Positions 28,544-36,521 of a stretch of DNA of 64,000 nucleotides are shown here, in pieces. Position numbers and translations under genes: made by a program. Every line of letters begins with the position of its first letter. The stretch's first letter is position 1. The stretch lies in assembly GCF_036226465.1 (NCBI RefSeq), contig NZ_CP108476.1, forward strand, positions 1,054,001 to 1,118,000, in the 5' to 3' direction. Under the pieces are notes generated by a model. It saw only the letters and a list, made by a program, of their open reading frames with translations. It did not search any database and was not told the DNA's origin. The DNA comes from Kitasatospora sp. NBC_01250 (lineage in GTDB: Bacteria; Actinomycetota; Actinomycetes; Streptomycetales; Streptomycetaceae).

Positions 28544-29239
28544 TCAGGGCAGCATCTTCAGCAGTTCCGCAGCCGCCGGGGCCGCCGAGGCGGGGTTCTG
28601 TCCGGTGACCAGGTTGCGGTCGACCACCACGTGCGGCGCCCAGGGCTCACCCTCCTGGAAGTCCACGCCGAGCTGGACGAGACGGTCCTGCAACAGCCAC
28701 TTCGCCCGCTCGGCGAAACCGGCCTGGACCTCCTCGACGTTGGTGAAGGCGGTCAGCCGGTAGCCCGCGAACGGCGAGTCGCCGCCCTGGCCCCCGGTCG
28801 CCAGCAGCGCGGCCGGGCCGTGGCAGACGACGCCGAGCGGCTTGCCGGAGCGCAGCGTGAGGGTGAGCAGCGCGCCGGAGTCGCTGTCGACGGCCAGGTC
28901 CTCCATCGGTCCGTGGCCGCCCGGATAGAAGACGGCGTCGTAGCCGCCCGGCACCACGTCCTCCAACTTGATCGGGTGCTGGAGCTCGGTCATCGCCGCG
29001 AGGGCGGCCGCGACCTTCTGCGCGCCCTCCTCACCGCCGTTGAACTCGGGCGCGAGGCTGCCCTGGTCCACCGACGGCACCACGCCGTCCGGCGTGGCGA
29101 CGACGATCTCGTGGCCGGCCGCCCGGAACGCCCGGTAGGGGGCGACGGCCTCCTCCGCCCAGAAGCCGGTGGGGTGCTTGGTGCCGTCCGCCAGTGTCCA
29201 GTGGTCGGCACCGGTCAGTACGAAAAGGATCCTTGCCAT
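28544..29239 (-). CDS. DJ-1/PfpI-family (type 1 glutamine amidotransferase-like) protein
   Basis: A 231-residue DJ-1/PfpI-fold protein. The nucleophile elbow VVCHGPAALL carries the reactive cysteine near residue 130. The glutamate region GFWAEE and the FYPGGHGPMEDL motif are as in Hsp31-like glyoxalase/chaperone members. It may detoxify methylglyoxal or protect proteins. ATG 29239 gives MARILFVLTGADHW; an in-frame start about 33 nt upstream has a better GGAG. Not part of an obvious operon. Confidence 0.85.
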   Translation of the reverse strand: MARILFVLTGADHWTLADGTKHPTGFWAEEAVAPYRAFRAAGHEIVVATPDGVVPSVDQGSLAPEFNGGEEGAQKVAAALAAMTELQHPIKLEDVVPGGYDAVFYPGGHGPMEDLAVDSDSGALLTLTLRSGKPLGVVCHGPAALLATGGQGGDSPFAGYRLTAFTNVEEVQAGFAERAKWLLQDRLVQLGVDFQEGEPWAPHVVVDRNLVTGQNPASAAPAAAELLKMLP

Positions 29240-29360
29240 GGTCTGATTCACTCCGAGGGTGGTGGCCATGTGGTCCGCACCCTGACGCTCCGCACACGCA
29301 GGCCAGGGTGCTGCTGCCCTCGACGGTAGACCTGACCCGGCGTCAGCAACCAATGCAAAC

Positions 29361-29379
29361 GCCGATACCGGCTATCGGC
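29361..29379. promoter_or_regulatory. Small palindrome upstream of the DJ-1/PfpI gene
   Basis: gccgata-ccggc-tatcggc, 7-bp perfect arms, lies about 120 nt upstream of the DJ-1/PfpI start and just past the SnoaL-like gene stop. It could be an operator or weak terminator. Confidence 0.35.
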
Positions 29380-29424
29380 ATACGGGTGTCGACATTGTGC
29401 GGCTCCCGAGCGACCACCGGTCGG

Positions 29425-29817
29425 TCACCGCCCGACCGCCTCCGCGGCGATCCGGTCGAACTGCGCACCCATCGCCTCGGCCAGCGCCTGCGCGGCGGAG
29501 AGCGGGCGGACCATGACGGTGAACTCGTCGATCTTCCCGTCCTCGTCGAAGTGCAGGATGTCGCAGCCCTGGACCTGCTTGCCGGACACCGTCGCGGCGA
29601 AGACGAGGACGTGGTCGCGGCCGTCCGGGTCGGCGATCTCGCGCACATAGTGGAAGTCCTCGAACACGCGCAGCACACCGCGCAGGATCGCCGCGGTGAT
29701 CGCCTTGCCGGGGTAGGGCTTGAAGGCGACGGGGCTGGTGAAGACGACGTCCTCGGCCAGCAGCGCTGCCACGGCGTCCTCGTCGCGGTCCTCGACGGCC
29801 TTGCGGAAGGGGTGCAT
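29425..29817 (-). CDS. SnoaL/NTF2-like small protein
   Basis: A 130-residue NTF2-fold protein. The pattern AVEDRDEDAVAALLAEDVVFTSPV ... GCDILHFDEDGKIDEFTVMVRP is typical of SnoaL-like ketosteroid-isomerase-fold proteins with a buried pocket. Ligand or reaction unknown. ATG 29817. Divergent from the PadR regulator at 29909, which likely controls it. Confidence 0.85.
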   Translation of the reverse strand: MHPFRKAVEDRDEDAVAALLAEDVVFTSPVAFKPYPGKAITAAILRGVLRVFEDFHYVREIADPDGRDHVLVFAATVSGKQVQGCDILHFDEDGKIDEFTVMVRPLSAAQALAEAMGAQFDRIAAEAVGR

Positions 29818-29908
29818 CGGCGAGCCCTCATATTCAACTAAGTGACTAGGTGTGTGGGTGATTATGCGGGCCGCCGGGCCTCCCGTCCAGGGCTGCTAGG
29901 TTGGCGCG
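29818..29908. promoter_or_regulatory. Divergent SnoaL-like / PadR promoter region
   Basis: A 91-nt gap, A/T-rich for this genome. It includes tattcaactaagtgactagg and a cataat -10-like word on the minus strand (29862-29867). A likely PadR operator region; the exact box is unclear. Confidence 0.45.
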
Positions 29909-30478
29909 ATGGCATTGCGCAACGCGGTGATGGCCGCCCTGCTGGAGGGCGAGGCATCGGGATACGACCTCGCCAAGGGCTTCGACGCCTCGGTCGCCAA
30001 TTTCTGGATGGCCACCCCCCAGCAGCTCTACCGCGAGCTGGAGCGGATGGAGGGCGAGGGGCTCATCTCCGCCCGCCTCGTGGAGCAGGAACGACGACCC
30101 AACAAGCGGGTCTTCTCCCTCACCGAGGCAGGCCTGGCAGCCGTCCACGCCTACACCACGCAGCCCCCCGGCCGCCCCACCACCATCCGGGACGAACTCC
30201 TGGTCAAGGTGCAGTGCGCCGACGCCGGCGACAGCGCGGCGGTACGCGCGGCCATCATCGAGCGCATCGCCTGGGCCAGCGCCAAGCTCGCCCGCTACGA
30301 ACGCCTGCGCACCCGCCTGCTGGACGGCCGGACCGAGGAACAGCACCTCGCCACCGCCGGCCGCGTCGGCCCCTACCTCACCCTGCTGCGCGGCATCGCC
30401 TTCGAACGCGAGAACATCCACTGGGGCGAACTCGCCGTCCGCGTCCTCGACCAGCGCACCCCGCCAGACCCGACGTAA
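29909..30478 (+). CDS. PadR-family transcriptional regulator
   Basis: A 189-residue PadR regulator. The N-terminal winged helix (residues 1-85) carries the typical MLEGEASGYDLAKGFD opening and WMATPQQLYREL recognition helix; the C-terminal helical domain is of the Vir_act_alpha_C type used for dimerisation. Such proteins repress divergent detoxification genes and respond to small phenolics or drugs. Here the divergent target is the SnoaL-like gene. Confidence 0.9.
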   Translation: MALRNAVMAALLEGEASGYDLAKGFDASVANFWMATPQQLYRELERMEGEGLISARLVEQERRPNKRVFSLTEAGLAAVHAYTTQPPGRPTTIRDELLVKVQCADAGDSAAVRAAIIERIAWASAKLARYERLRTRLLDGRTEEQHLATAGRVGPYLTLLRGIAFERENIHWGELAVRVLDQRTPPDPT

Positions 30479-30519
30479 CGGCAGCCGCGGAAGGCCACGA
30501 GGACCGCGCCCCCACCGGG

Positions 30520-31182
30520 TCACCGCGCCGGCCGCCACCGCTCAGCCGCATGCTCGGCCGCCTGGCGCCAGGCGGCGGCGACCGCCTGCTGGGCCGTGGC
30601 GCTCGCCGGTCCGGGGTCACCCGTCAGCCGGACCGGCGGGCCCACGTGGACGTGCAGGGCGGGGCGGCGCAGCGGGGCGGTGAGGATGCCGGCGAGCTGC
30701 TTGGCGGAGTTTCCGGAGCTGAGGCGCCGGGCGCCGGCCTGGCCGAGCGGCACCACCGGGGCGCCGGTGGCCTGCGCGAGCCGCGCCAGGCCGCTGCGGA
30801 AGGTGCCGGGCGCGGCCTCGCCGGCGTCGCGGCGGTGCGGCAGGCCGCCCTCGCCGTAGATGAGGACGAGCCGCCCGCTCGCCAGCGCCTGCGCCGCCGC
30901 GTCCAGCGACTCGGCCGCCCGCCGGGTGCCGCGGTGCACGGGGATGTGGCCCTCGCGCTCCAGCGCGCGACCGAGCCCGGGTATCCGCCAGAGGCCGGCC
31001 GTGGCCAGCACCACCGGGCGCACGCCCAAGCGGTGCAGCGCGGCCAGGACGACGGCCGGGTCCGCCAGCGAGGTGTGGTTGGCCGCGACGATGCTCCCGG
31101 GGGCGAGTTCGGCCCGGTCGTCGGTACTGATCGTCAGCGTCCCGAAGAGCGGCACGACGGTGGTGGCAATGCGACCGAGCAT
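30520..31182 (-). CDS. Lysophospholipid acyltransferase (PlsC-like)
   Basis: A 220-residue 1-acyl-glycerol-3-phosphate acyltransferase-type protein. The catalytic H-x4-D motif is in NHTSLAD near residue 36. The second conserved block is HRGTRRAAES near 83, and IYGEGGLPHR replaces the usual PEGTRS block. It would transfer acyl chains to lysophospholipids at the membrane. ATG 31182 has AGGGA upstream. Downstream of a hairpin and the GNAT gene on the same strand. Confidence 0.85.
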   Translation of the reverse strand: MLGRIATTVVPLFGTLTISTDDRAELAPGSIVAANHTSLADPAVVLAALHRLGVRPVVLATAGLWRIPGLGRALEREGHIPVHRGTRRAAESLDAAAQALASGRLVLIYGEGGLPHRRDAGEAAPGTFRSGLARLAQATGAPVVPLGQAGARRLSSGNSAKQLAGILTAPLRRPALHVHVGPPVRLTGDPGPASATAQQAVAAAWRQAAEHAAERWRPAR

Positions 31183-31255
31183 GGCGGATCCCTAAGACCT
31201 CGGAGCGTGGTGGCGCGCGCTGCGCCGTGCCCGCCATCCTGCCGCCCCCGCCCGT

Positions 31256-31287
31256 GGTGCACCTGAGCACCCGTACTCAGGTGCACC
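31256..31287. terminator. 12-bp perfect hairpin upstream of the PlsC-like gene
   Basis: ggtgcacctgag and ctcaggtgcacc (31256-31267, 31276-31287) flank an 8-nt loop. It lies past the GNAT stop (31321) and about 75 nt before the PlsC-like start, so it may be a terminator for the first or an operator for the second. Confidence 0.5.
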
Positions 31288-31320
31288 GGGGAGGCCGGTC
31301 GGGCCCCGCGCCCGGCCGGC

Positions 31321-31725
31321 TCACAGGCGCAGCAGCCCGGCCGCGGTCGGGCTGAATCCGCAGCCCTTATAAAAGGAGTCCAGGTGCGGCTCGTAGTCGA
31401 CGTGCAGCCATCGGGCGCCGCGGGCCCGGGCCTCAGCGGCGGCCGCGCGCACCAGTCGTGTGCCGAGGCCGTTGCGGCGTTCGTCGGGGTGCACGGTGGT
31501 GTCGAGGATGAAGGCGTGCACGCTGCCGTCGCCGACCACGTTGACGAAGCCGACCAGCCGGTCGGCGCGACGCGCCGCGATCCACGCGAGGCTGCGGGAG
31601 AGCACGGGGGCGAAGGAGGTCGGCCGGTGGCCCGGCCAGGAGGCGCCGAAGAGCTCGTTCAGTTCGGCGTCCGTCAGGGCCGGGCACACTGCCAGCAGCT
31701 CAGGGGGAGGGTCGCTCGGCACCAT
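31321..31725 (-). CDS. GNAT-family N-acetyltransferase
   Basis: A 134-residue GNAT protein. The acetyl-CoA motif is RRNGLGTRLVRAA, followed by WLHVDYEPHLDSFYKGCGF, the usual beta5/helix4 region. Substrate unknown. ATG 31725 leaves a complete fold; a longer in-frame start near 31758 would approach the divergent hydrolase gene at 31783. No strong ribosome-binding site at either. Confidence 0.82.
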   Translation of the reverse strand: MVPSDPPPELLAVCPALTDAELNELFGASWPGHRPTSFAPVLSRSLAWIAARRADRLVGFVNVVGDGSVHAFILDTTVHPDERRNGLGTRLVRAAAAEARARGARWLHVDYEPHLDSFYKGCGFSPTAAGLLRL

Positions 31726-31782
31726 GGCGTGCAGGCTACCGTGGTGACACACCATCAGCTCGAGCGGCCCAGGGAGCAGCCG

Positions 31783-32649
31783 ATGACCGAGCAGCCCACC
31801 GGAGTGATCACCGGCACCGCCGCCGGTGTGCCGTTCACCGCGCTGGCGCCGGCCGGCCCGCGCCGGCGCCCCGCGCCGCTGATCGTCACCTGGCACATGA
31901 TGGACGCGCCCTGCAGCGACGCCGCGTTCGCCGCGGCGCTCCCGATGGCCGGGGTGCCGGCCTGGCGGGTGCACCTGGGGATGCCGCTGTGCGGGCGCCG
32001 GATGTCGGCGGACGGGATGGCGGCGGTACTCGCGCTCTCCCGGCAGGACACGATGCTGGCGTACGTGGAGCCGATGGTGCGGCAGGCCACCGAGGAGTTC
32101 CCGGCGGCGCTGGCCGCGCTGCGCGAGCGGTTCGCGCCGGCCGAGGGGCCGATCGGCGTGGTGGGCGGCTCGCTGGGCGGGGCCGTGGCCCTGCAGGTGC
32201 TGGCGCGGCAGGAGGTCGCGGTGGCCGCGGCCGCGCTGGTCAATCCGGCGGTCAGGGCGCGATCGGTGGTCGAGCTCGTGGAGCAGGCGAGCGACCGGCC
32301 CTACGGGTGGACCGCGGCCTCGCGTGCGGCGGCCGGCCGCCTCGACTTCGTGGCCCGGGCCGGTGACCTCGCGGGCGGCCCGTCGCAGCCGGTGTCGCAG
32401 CCGGCGCTGCTGCTGGTCAGCGGCGAGCTGGACTTCCCCGGTCTGCGGACGGACGCCGCCGAGCTGGTCGCCGCGCTGCGCGAGCGGTACGCCGAGCCGG
32501 AACGGGTCCGGCTGACCACCGTGGCCGGCCTCGCCCACCCGCTGGCCGAGCGCCCCGGTCTGGAGCCGGCGCCGCAGCTCCCGGTGGCCAAGGCCGTGGA
32601 CGAGACAGTGAGCGCGTGGTTCCGGCAGCATCTCACCCCGGGACTGTGA
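31783..32649 (+). CDS. Alpha/beta hydrolase
   Basis: A 288-residue alpha/beta hydrolase. The elbow GGSLGGAVAL near residue 128 carries the likely nucleophile serine; the acid is in SGELDFPGLR, and the histidine in VAGLAHPLAERP. The LIVTWHMMDAP segment is the oxyanion-hole strand region. No signal peptide, so probably cytoplasmic. ATG 31783 has AGGGAG upstream. Substrate unknown. Confidence 0.82.
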   Translation: MTEQPTGVITGTAAGVPFTALAPAGPRRRPAPLIVTWHMMDAPCSDAAFAAALPMAGVPAWRVHLGMPLCGRRMSADGMAAVLALSRQDTMLAYVEPMVRQATEEFPAALAALRERFAPAEGPIGVVGGSLGGAVALQVLARQEVAVAAAALVNPAVRARSVVELVEQASDRPYGWTAASRAAAGRLDFVARAGDLAGGPSQPVSQPALLLVSGELDFPGLRTDAAELVAALRERYAEPERVRLTTVAGLAHPLAERPGLEPAPQLPVAKAVDETVSAWFRQHLTPGL

Positions 32650-33020
32650 CCCAGGCCTCTTTCAGGCCATGATCACGACTACCCGGAGTACCAGTAACCG
32701 GACGTGCAGCAACGGGGCACGGTGAGGGTACTCACACGGTCGGGGCCTCTACGACGATGCGTAGGAGACGAGCCCGGCCAGCGCGACCGCGGACGAGCCC
32801 GCGAGCACGACCCATCGACCTACGACGCGGCGTCGTAGGTCACACCTCTTGGCCACCGGTGGGCGGCCCGCTAACAATGGCTCAGTCGTCAGCACGAGCC
32901 GGCTACCTGCCCAGCCGGCTCTGCTTGCTGCCGCGTCCCGCGCGTCTCCTGTGGCCCTGCCCGGCCTGTGGTGTCAGACGCGCGGGGCGCGGCCCAACCC
33001 CGGATGAGGTCTTTTACCCC
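32650..33020. promoter_or_regulatory. 371-nt leader/intergenic region upstream of the transglycosylase
   Basis: No gene is seen. It holds a palindrome at 32817-32841, a related ctctacgacg/cgtaggag partial repeat at 32748-32767, and a -10-like taacaa near 32872. I looked for a c-di-AMP (ydaO) leader, which often precedes cell-wall hydrolase genes in actinobacteria, and did not find its conserved blocks. Confidence 0.5.
32817..32841. promoter_or_regulatory. 25-bp near-perfect palindrome
   Basis: gacctacgacgc-g-gcgtcgtaggtc: 12-bp perfect arms around one base. The single-base centre suits a protein-binding operator better than an RNA hairpin. Lies about 180 nt upstream of the secreted transglycosylase start. 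Confidence 0.6.
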
Positions 33021-33416
33021 ATGCCCAATTTCAAGCTTCGTATGCGCACTTCCGCCGCGGTTCTTGCCGGCGCCGCCGGTCTGACCGCGCTGGCCACCGG
33101 CCTGATGCCGGCCACCGCCTCCGCGGCGACCCTGTCCCCGCAGGCGATCGCGGCCCAGGTCGTGCCCGCCAACCAGCTGGCCTCCTTCAGCCAGATCATC
33201 TCCCACGAGTCCAGCTGGAACGTGACCGCCACCAACGCCTCTTCGGGCGCCTACGGCCTGGGCCAGGCCCTGCCGGGCTCCAAGATGGCCTCGGCCGGCG
33301 CCGACTGGCGGACCAACCCGAAGACCCAGATCGTCTGGGCCTACGACTACATGAACAGCCGCTACGGCAGCCCGAACGCCGCGTGGTCGTTCTGGCAGAG
33401 CCACCACTGGTACTAA
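33021..33416 (+). CDS. Small secreted lytic-transglycosylase-like protein
   Basis: A 131-residue exported protein with a signal peptide ending ASAA near residue 36. The mature part is a compact goose-lysozyme/SLT-like fold: ISHESSWNVTATN gives the catalytic glutamate, GAYGLGQALPGSKM the substrate-cleft motif, and AWSFWQSHHWY is the usual end. Such proteins cleave peptidoglycan between MurNAc and GlcNAc and are related to resuscitation-promoting factors. ATG 33021. Preceded by a long leader with a palindrome. Confidence 0.88.
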   Translation: MPNFKLRMRTSAAVLAGAAGLTALATGLMPATASAATLSPQAIAAQVVPANQLASFSQIISHESSWNVTATNASSGAYGLGQALPGSKMASAGADWRTNPKTQIVWAYDYMNSRYGSPNAAWSFWQSHHWY

Positions 33417-33458
33417 GCCGGCCCACTGCCGGGTACCACTGGTCACCGAAGACTTTCC

Positions 33459-33519
33459 CTGCGGACGAGTCCCCGCGCCCTGCTCCCCCGGAGCCGGCGG
33501 CGGCCGGGCTCGTCCGCAG
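33459..33519. terminator. Long-loop inverted repeat
   Basis: ctgcggacgag (33459-33469) and ctcgtccgcag (33509-33519) are 11-bp perfect arms around a 39-nt loop, 42 nt past the transglycosylase stop. A probable terminator between convergent genes. Confidence 0.5.
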
Positions 33520-33520
33520 T

Positions 33521-33560
33521 GCGTTGTCCGGCGGTGCGTTGTCCGCCAGGGCGTTGTCCG
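33521..33560. repeat. Three GCGTTGTCCG repeats at 15-bp spacing
   Basis: gcgttgtccg occurs at 33521, 33536 and 33551, exactly 15 bp apart, in a non-coding gap between convergent genes. Iteron-like, function unknown. Confidence 0.7.
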
Positions 33561-33607
33561 GCGCTCCCCCGGCGTCACCGGCTCCCCGCCAGCACCGGCA
33601 GCACCGG

Positions 33608-36349
33608 CTACTGCGGATACTCCAGCACCTGCTCCGCCCAGATCACCTTCCCGGTCGCCGTGTGCCGCGTCCCCCACCGCAGCGCGAACTGGGCGACGAG
33701 GAACAGGCCGCGCCCGCCCTCGTCCATGCTGGCCGCGTAGCGCAGGTGCGGGGAGGTGCTGCTGCTGTCGGAGACCTCGCAGATCAGCGTGCGGTCGCGC
33801 AGCAGCCGCACCTGGATCGGCTCGGTGGCGTAGCGGATCGCGTTGGTGACCAGTTCGCTGAGGATCAGCTCGGTGACGAAGGCCATCTCGTCCAGACCCC
33901 ACTGGGCCAGCTGCCGGCTGACCGCCGCCCGGACCTCGCCCACGGCCGCCGAGTCGGACGGCACGTCCCACTGCGCCACGTCCTCCGCCCCCAGGACCCG
34001 GGTGCGGGCCACCAGCAGGGCGATGTCGTCGGTGGGGCGCGGCGGCAGCAGCGCGTCGAACACGGCGTCGCAGATCTCCTCCGGGCTCCGTCCCGCCTGC
34101 CGCAGTGCGCGGCCCAGCAGCGTCAGGCCCTCGTCGATGTCCCGTTCCCGGTCCTCCACCAGGCCGTCGGTGTAGAGCACCAGGGTGCTGTCCTCGGGCA
34201 GCAGCAGTTCGGCCGCCGAGAACGGCAGGCCGCCCAGGCCCAGCGGCGGCCCGGCGGGCACGTCGGGGAACTCCACCGTGCCGTCGGGGTGGACCAGCGC
34301 GGGCGGCGGGTGGCCGGCCCGGGCCACGGTGCACAGCCGGGAGACCGGGTCGTAGATCGCGTAGAGGCAGCTCGCCCCGGTGACGGCGTCGCCGTCGGCG
34401 CTGGCCGTCTGGTCCTGGTCGAGGCGGCTGACCAGCTCGTCGAGGTGGCCCAGCAGCTCGTCCGGCGGCAGGTCCAGGGTGGCGAAGTTGAGCACCGCGG
34501 TGCGCAGCCGCCCCATGGTGGCGGCGGCGTGCAGGCCGTGGCCGACCACGTCGCCCACCACCAGGGCCACCCGGGCGCCCGGCAGCGGGATCACGTCGAA
34601 CCAGTCGCCGCTGACGTCCGCCTGCGCGGGCAGGTAGCGGGAGGCGACCTCCAGGGCGCTCTGCTCGGGCAGGCCGTGCGGCAGCAGGCTGCGCTGCAGG
34701 GCGACGGCCATGGCGTGCTCGCGGGTGTAGCGGCGGGCGTTGTCGATGCTCAGCGCCGCGCGGGCGGCGACCTCCTCGCCGATCGACAGGTCGTCCTCGT
34801 CGAAGCGGACCGAGGGGTCGGCCCGCCAGAACCGGACCATGCCCAGCAGGACGCCGCGGGCCCGCAGCGGCACCCGGACCACCGAGTGGACGCCGTGCGC
34901 CAGCAGCCTGCCGGCCGTCTGCGGATCCTGGGCCAGCCAGCCGGTGGAGGAGCGCAGGTCGGGGTCGAGCATCGCGTGCCCGGTGTCCATGCTCCAGGCC
35001 AGCGGGGTGGCGGGCGTGACGGTGATCTCCTCGCCCACCAGATGGAACGGCGCGTCCTCCCGCACGCCGCTGACCGCCACCCGGAGCATCGGCCCGCCCT
35101 CGCCCGGCGCCGGCTCCTCCCCGCGCAGCACGGCGGGTGCGAGGTCGACGGTGACGTAGTCGGCGAAGCGCGGGACGGCGAAGGAGGCGAGCTCCTCGGC
35201 GGTGCGGGTCACGTCGAAGGTGGTGCCGATGGCGATCGTCGCGTCGTAGAGCAGCTTCAGGCGCTTGCGGGCCGCCTGCGCCTTGTCCGAGACGGCGTGC
35301 AGCTCGGTGGAGTCGCGCAGGGTGGCCACGATGCCGTCGGGGCCGCCGTCACGGTCGGTGGGCCGGGTGTTCACCACCAGCAGCCGTTCGCCGGTCAGCA
35401 GCACCTCGTCGGTGACCACCTGGCCGGAGGCCAGTTGTTCGGCCGCCTCGCGGTCCAGGCCGAGCTCGGTGACCGGGCGGCCCTCGGCGTCGGCCGGCAG
35501 GTCGAGCAGCCGGCGCGCCTCGTCGTTGGCCAGCAGCAGGCGCCCGTTGCCGCCGATGATGAGCACGCCCTCGCGGACCGCGTGCAGCACCGCGTCGTGG
35601 TGTTCGTACATCCGGGTCATCTCGGCCGGGCCCAGCCCGTGCGTCTGGTGCAGCAGCCGTCGGCTGGCCAGTGCGGTGCCGACGGTGGCCAGCGCCAGGG
35701 CGACGCCCGCGGCGCCGAAGACCAGCGGCAGCTGGTTCTCGACGACCCCGCTGACCTTGCTGATGGTGATCCCGGCCGAGACCAGGCCGACCACCTTGCC
35801 GTTGGCGTCGTGGACCGGGACCACGGCCTGCACCAGCGGTCCGAGGGTGCCGGTGAGCTGCTGGACGACCACCTGGCCCTGCAGGGCCGGCTCGTAGGTG
35901 CCGACGAACTTCTGCCCGATCCGGGCCGGGTCGGGGTGGGTGTAGCGGATGCCGTCGGTGTTCAGCACCACGATGAAGTCCACGCCGGAGCCCTGCTGGG
36001 CCGCCAGCGCGCGTGGCTGCAGGATCGCCGTCGGGTCCGGGGAGGCGAGCGCGGCCACCATCCCGGGCGAGTTCGCGAAGGTCTGGGCGACGGCGACCGA
36101 GCGGTTGCGGGCCTCCCGGGTGCTGTCCCGCTGCCCTTCCAGGACCAGCGCCAGCACCGCCGCGACGACCAGCAGCAGGACCACCAGCACCTGGAGTGCG
36201 AAGACCTGCCCGGCGACGCTGCGAAAGCCCCGGAACAACCGTGAACGGGGCTTGGAGGACGTCGGGTCGGCAGGCGGCGGCGCCCGCCGGCTCCGCCGGA
36301 ACCGGCCGGTGGGCGAGGCGTCCGAGGAAGTGACCTTCAACCGGGCCAT
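33608..36349 (-). CDS. Membrane sensor - PAS - GAF - SpoIIE phosphatase - HATPase fusion
   Basis: A 913-residue regulator combining sensing, phosphatase and anti-sigma-kinase-like parts. Helix 1 (residues 46-68) and helix 2 (about 207-228) bracket an outside sensor of DcuS/CitA type (DGIRYTHPDPARIGQKF). Then come PAS (245-345), GAF (355-545), and a PP2C/SpoIIE phosphatase with metal motifs SGDWFD and GDVVGHG (560-780). A HATPase domain of RsbW type has N-box ELVTNAIRYA and DEGGRGLFLV (790-905). It should control partner-switching of anti-sigma factor antagonists in response to an external ligand. A sigma-B-like promoter lies upstream. Divergent from a second SpoIIE gene. Confidence 0.9.
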   Translation of the reverse strand: MARLKVTSSDASPTGRFRRSRRAPPPADPTSSKPRSRLFRGFRSVAGQVFALQVLVVLLLVVAAVLALVLEGQRDSTREARNRSVAVAQTFANSPGMVAALASPDPTAILQPRALAAQQGSGVDFIVVLNTDGIRYTHPDPARIGQKFVGTYEPALQGQVVVQQLTGTLGPLVQAVVPVHDANGKVVGLVSAGITISKVSGVVENQLPLVFGAAGVALALATVGTALASRRLLHQTHGLGPAEMTRMYEHHDAVLHAVREGVLIIGGNGRLLLANDEARRLLDLPADAEGRPVTELGLDREAAEQLASGQVVTDEVLLTGERLLVVNTRPTDRDGGPDGIVATLRDSTELHAVSDKAQAARKRLKLLYDATIAIGTTFDVTRTAEELASFAVPRFADYVTVDLAPAVLRGEEPAPGEGGPMLRVAVSGVREDAPFHLVGEEITVTPATPLAWSMDTGHAMLDPDLRSSTGWLAQDPQTAGRLLAHGVHSVVRVPLRARGVLLGMVRFWRADPSVRFDEDDLSIGEEVAARAALSIDNARRYTREHAMAVALQRSLLPHGLPEQSALEVASRYLPAQADVSGDWFDVIPLPGARVALVVGDVVGHGLHAAATMGRLRTAVLNFATLDLPPDELLGHLDELVSRLDQDQTASADGDAVTGASCLYAIYDPVSRLCTVARAGHPPPALVHPDGTVEFPDVPAGPPLGLGGLPFSAAELLLPEDSTLVLYTDGLVEDRERDIDEGLTLLGRALRQAGRSPEEICDAVFDALLPPRPTDDIALLVARTRVLGAEDVAQWDVPSDSAAVGEVRAAVSRQLAQWGLDEMAFVTELILSELVTNAIRYATEPIQVRLLRDRTLICEVSDSSSTSPHLRYAASMDEGGRGLFLVAQFALRWGTRHTATGKVIWAEQVLEYPQ

Positions 36350-36407
36350 GCTTTTGGTCTACCCCCGATTCACCTGACCAGGCCACCGGGCGGGCGGCCA
36401 CGGGCCC

Positions 36408-36451
36408 CTCGCGGGGTATCCGGGCGGGTCTCGCGGGGTACCCGGGCGGGT
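36408..36451. repeat. Tandem 22-bp direct repeat
   Basis: Two abutting copies, 36408-36429 and 36430-36451, differ at one base (GGGTATCC versus GGGTACCC). They sit in the divergent promoter region of the two phosphatase genes. Confidence 0.8.
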
Positions 36452-36461
36452 AAGGAAAACC
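36438..36461 (-). promoter_or_regulatory. Sigma-B-like promoter (GGTT-N14-GGGTAC)
   Basis: On the minus strand GGTT (36461-36458) is followed after exactly 14 nt by GGGTAC (36443-36438). This matches the Streptomyces sigma-B consensus GNNT-N14-16-GGGTA(C/T). The start codon of the sensor-phosphatase gene is about 90 nt downstream. Confidence 0.55.
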
Positions 36462-36521
36462 CGGCGCAGGGGGCGTACCGTCCCTAATGAGCGTCTTCTC
36501 AACTGCCAGGCGCTGACGAGG

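Noticed and set aside
32650..33020. c-di-AMP (ydaO) riboswitch before the secreted transglycosylase
   Set aside because: Expected for this gene class, but the conserved sequence blocks of that riboswitch were not found; only palindromes are present.
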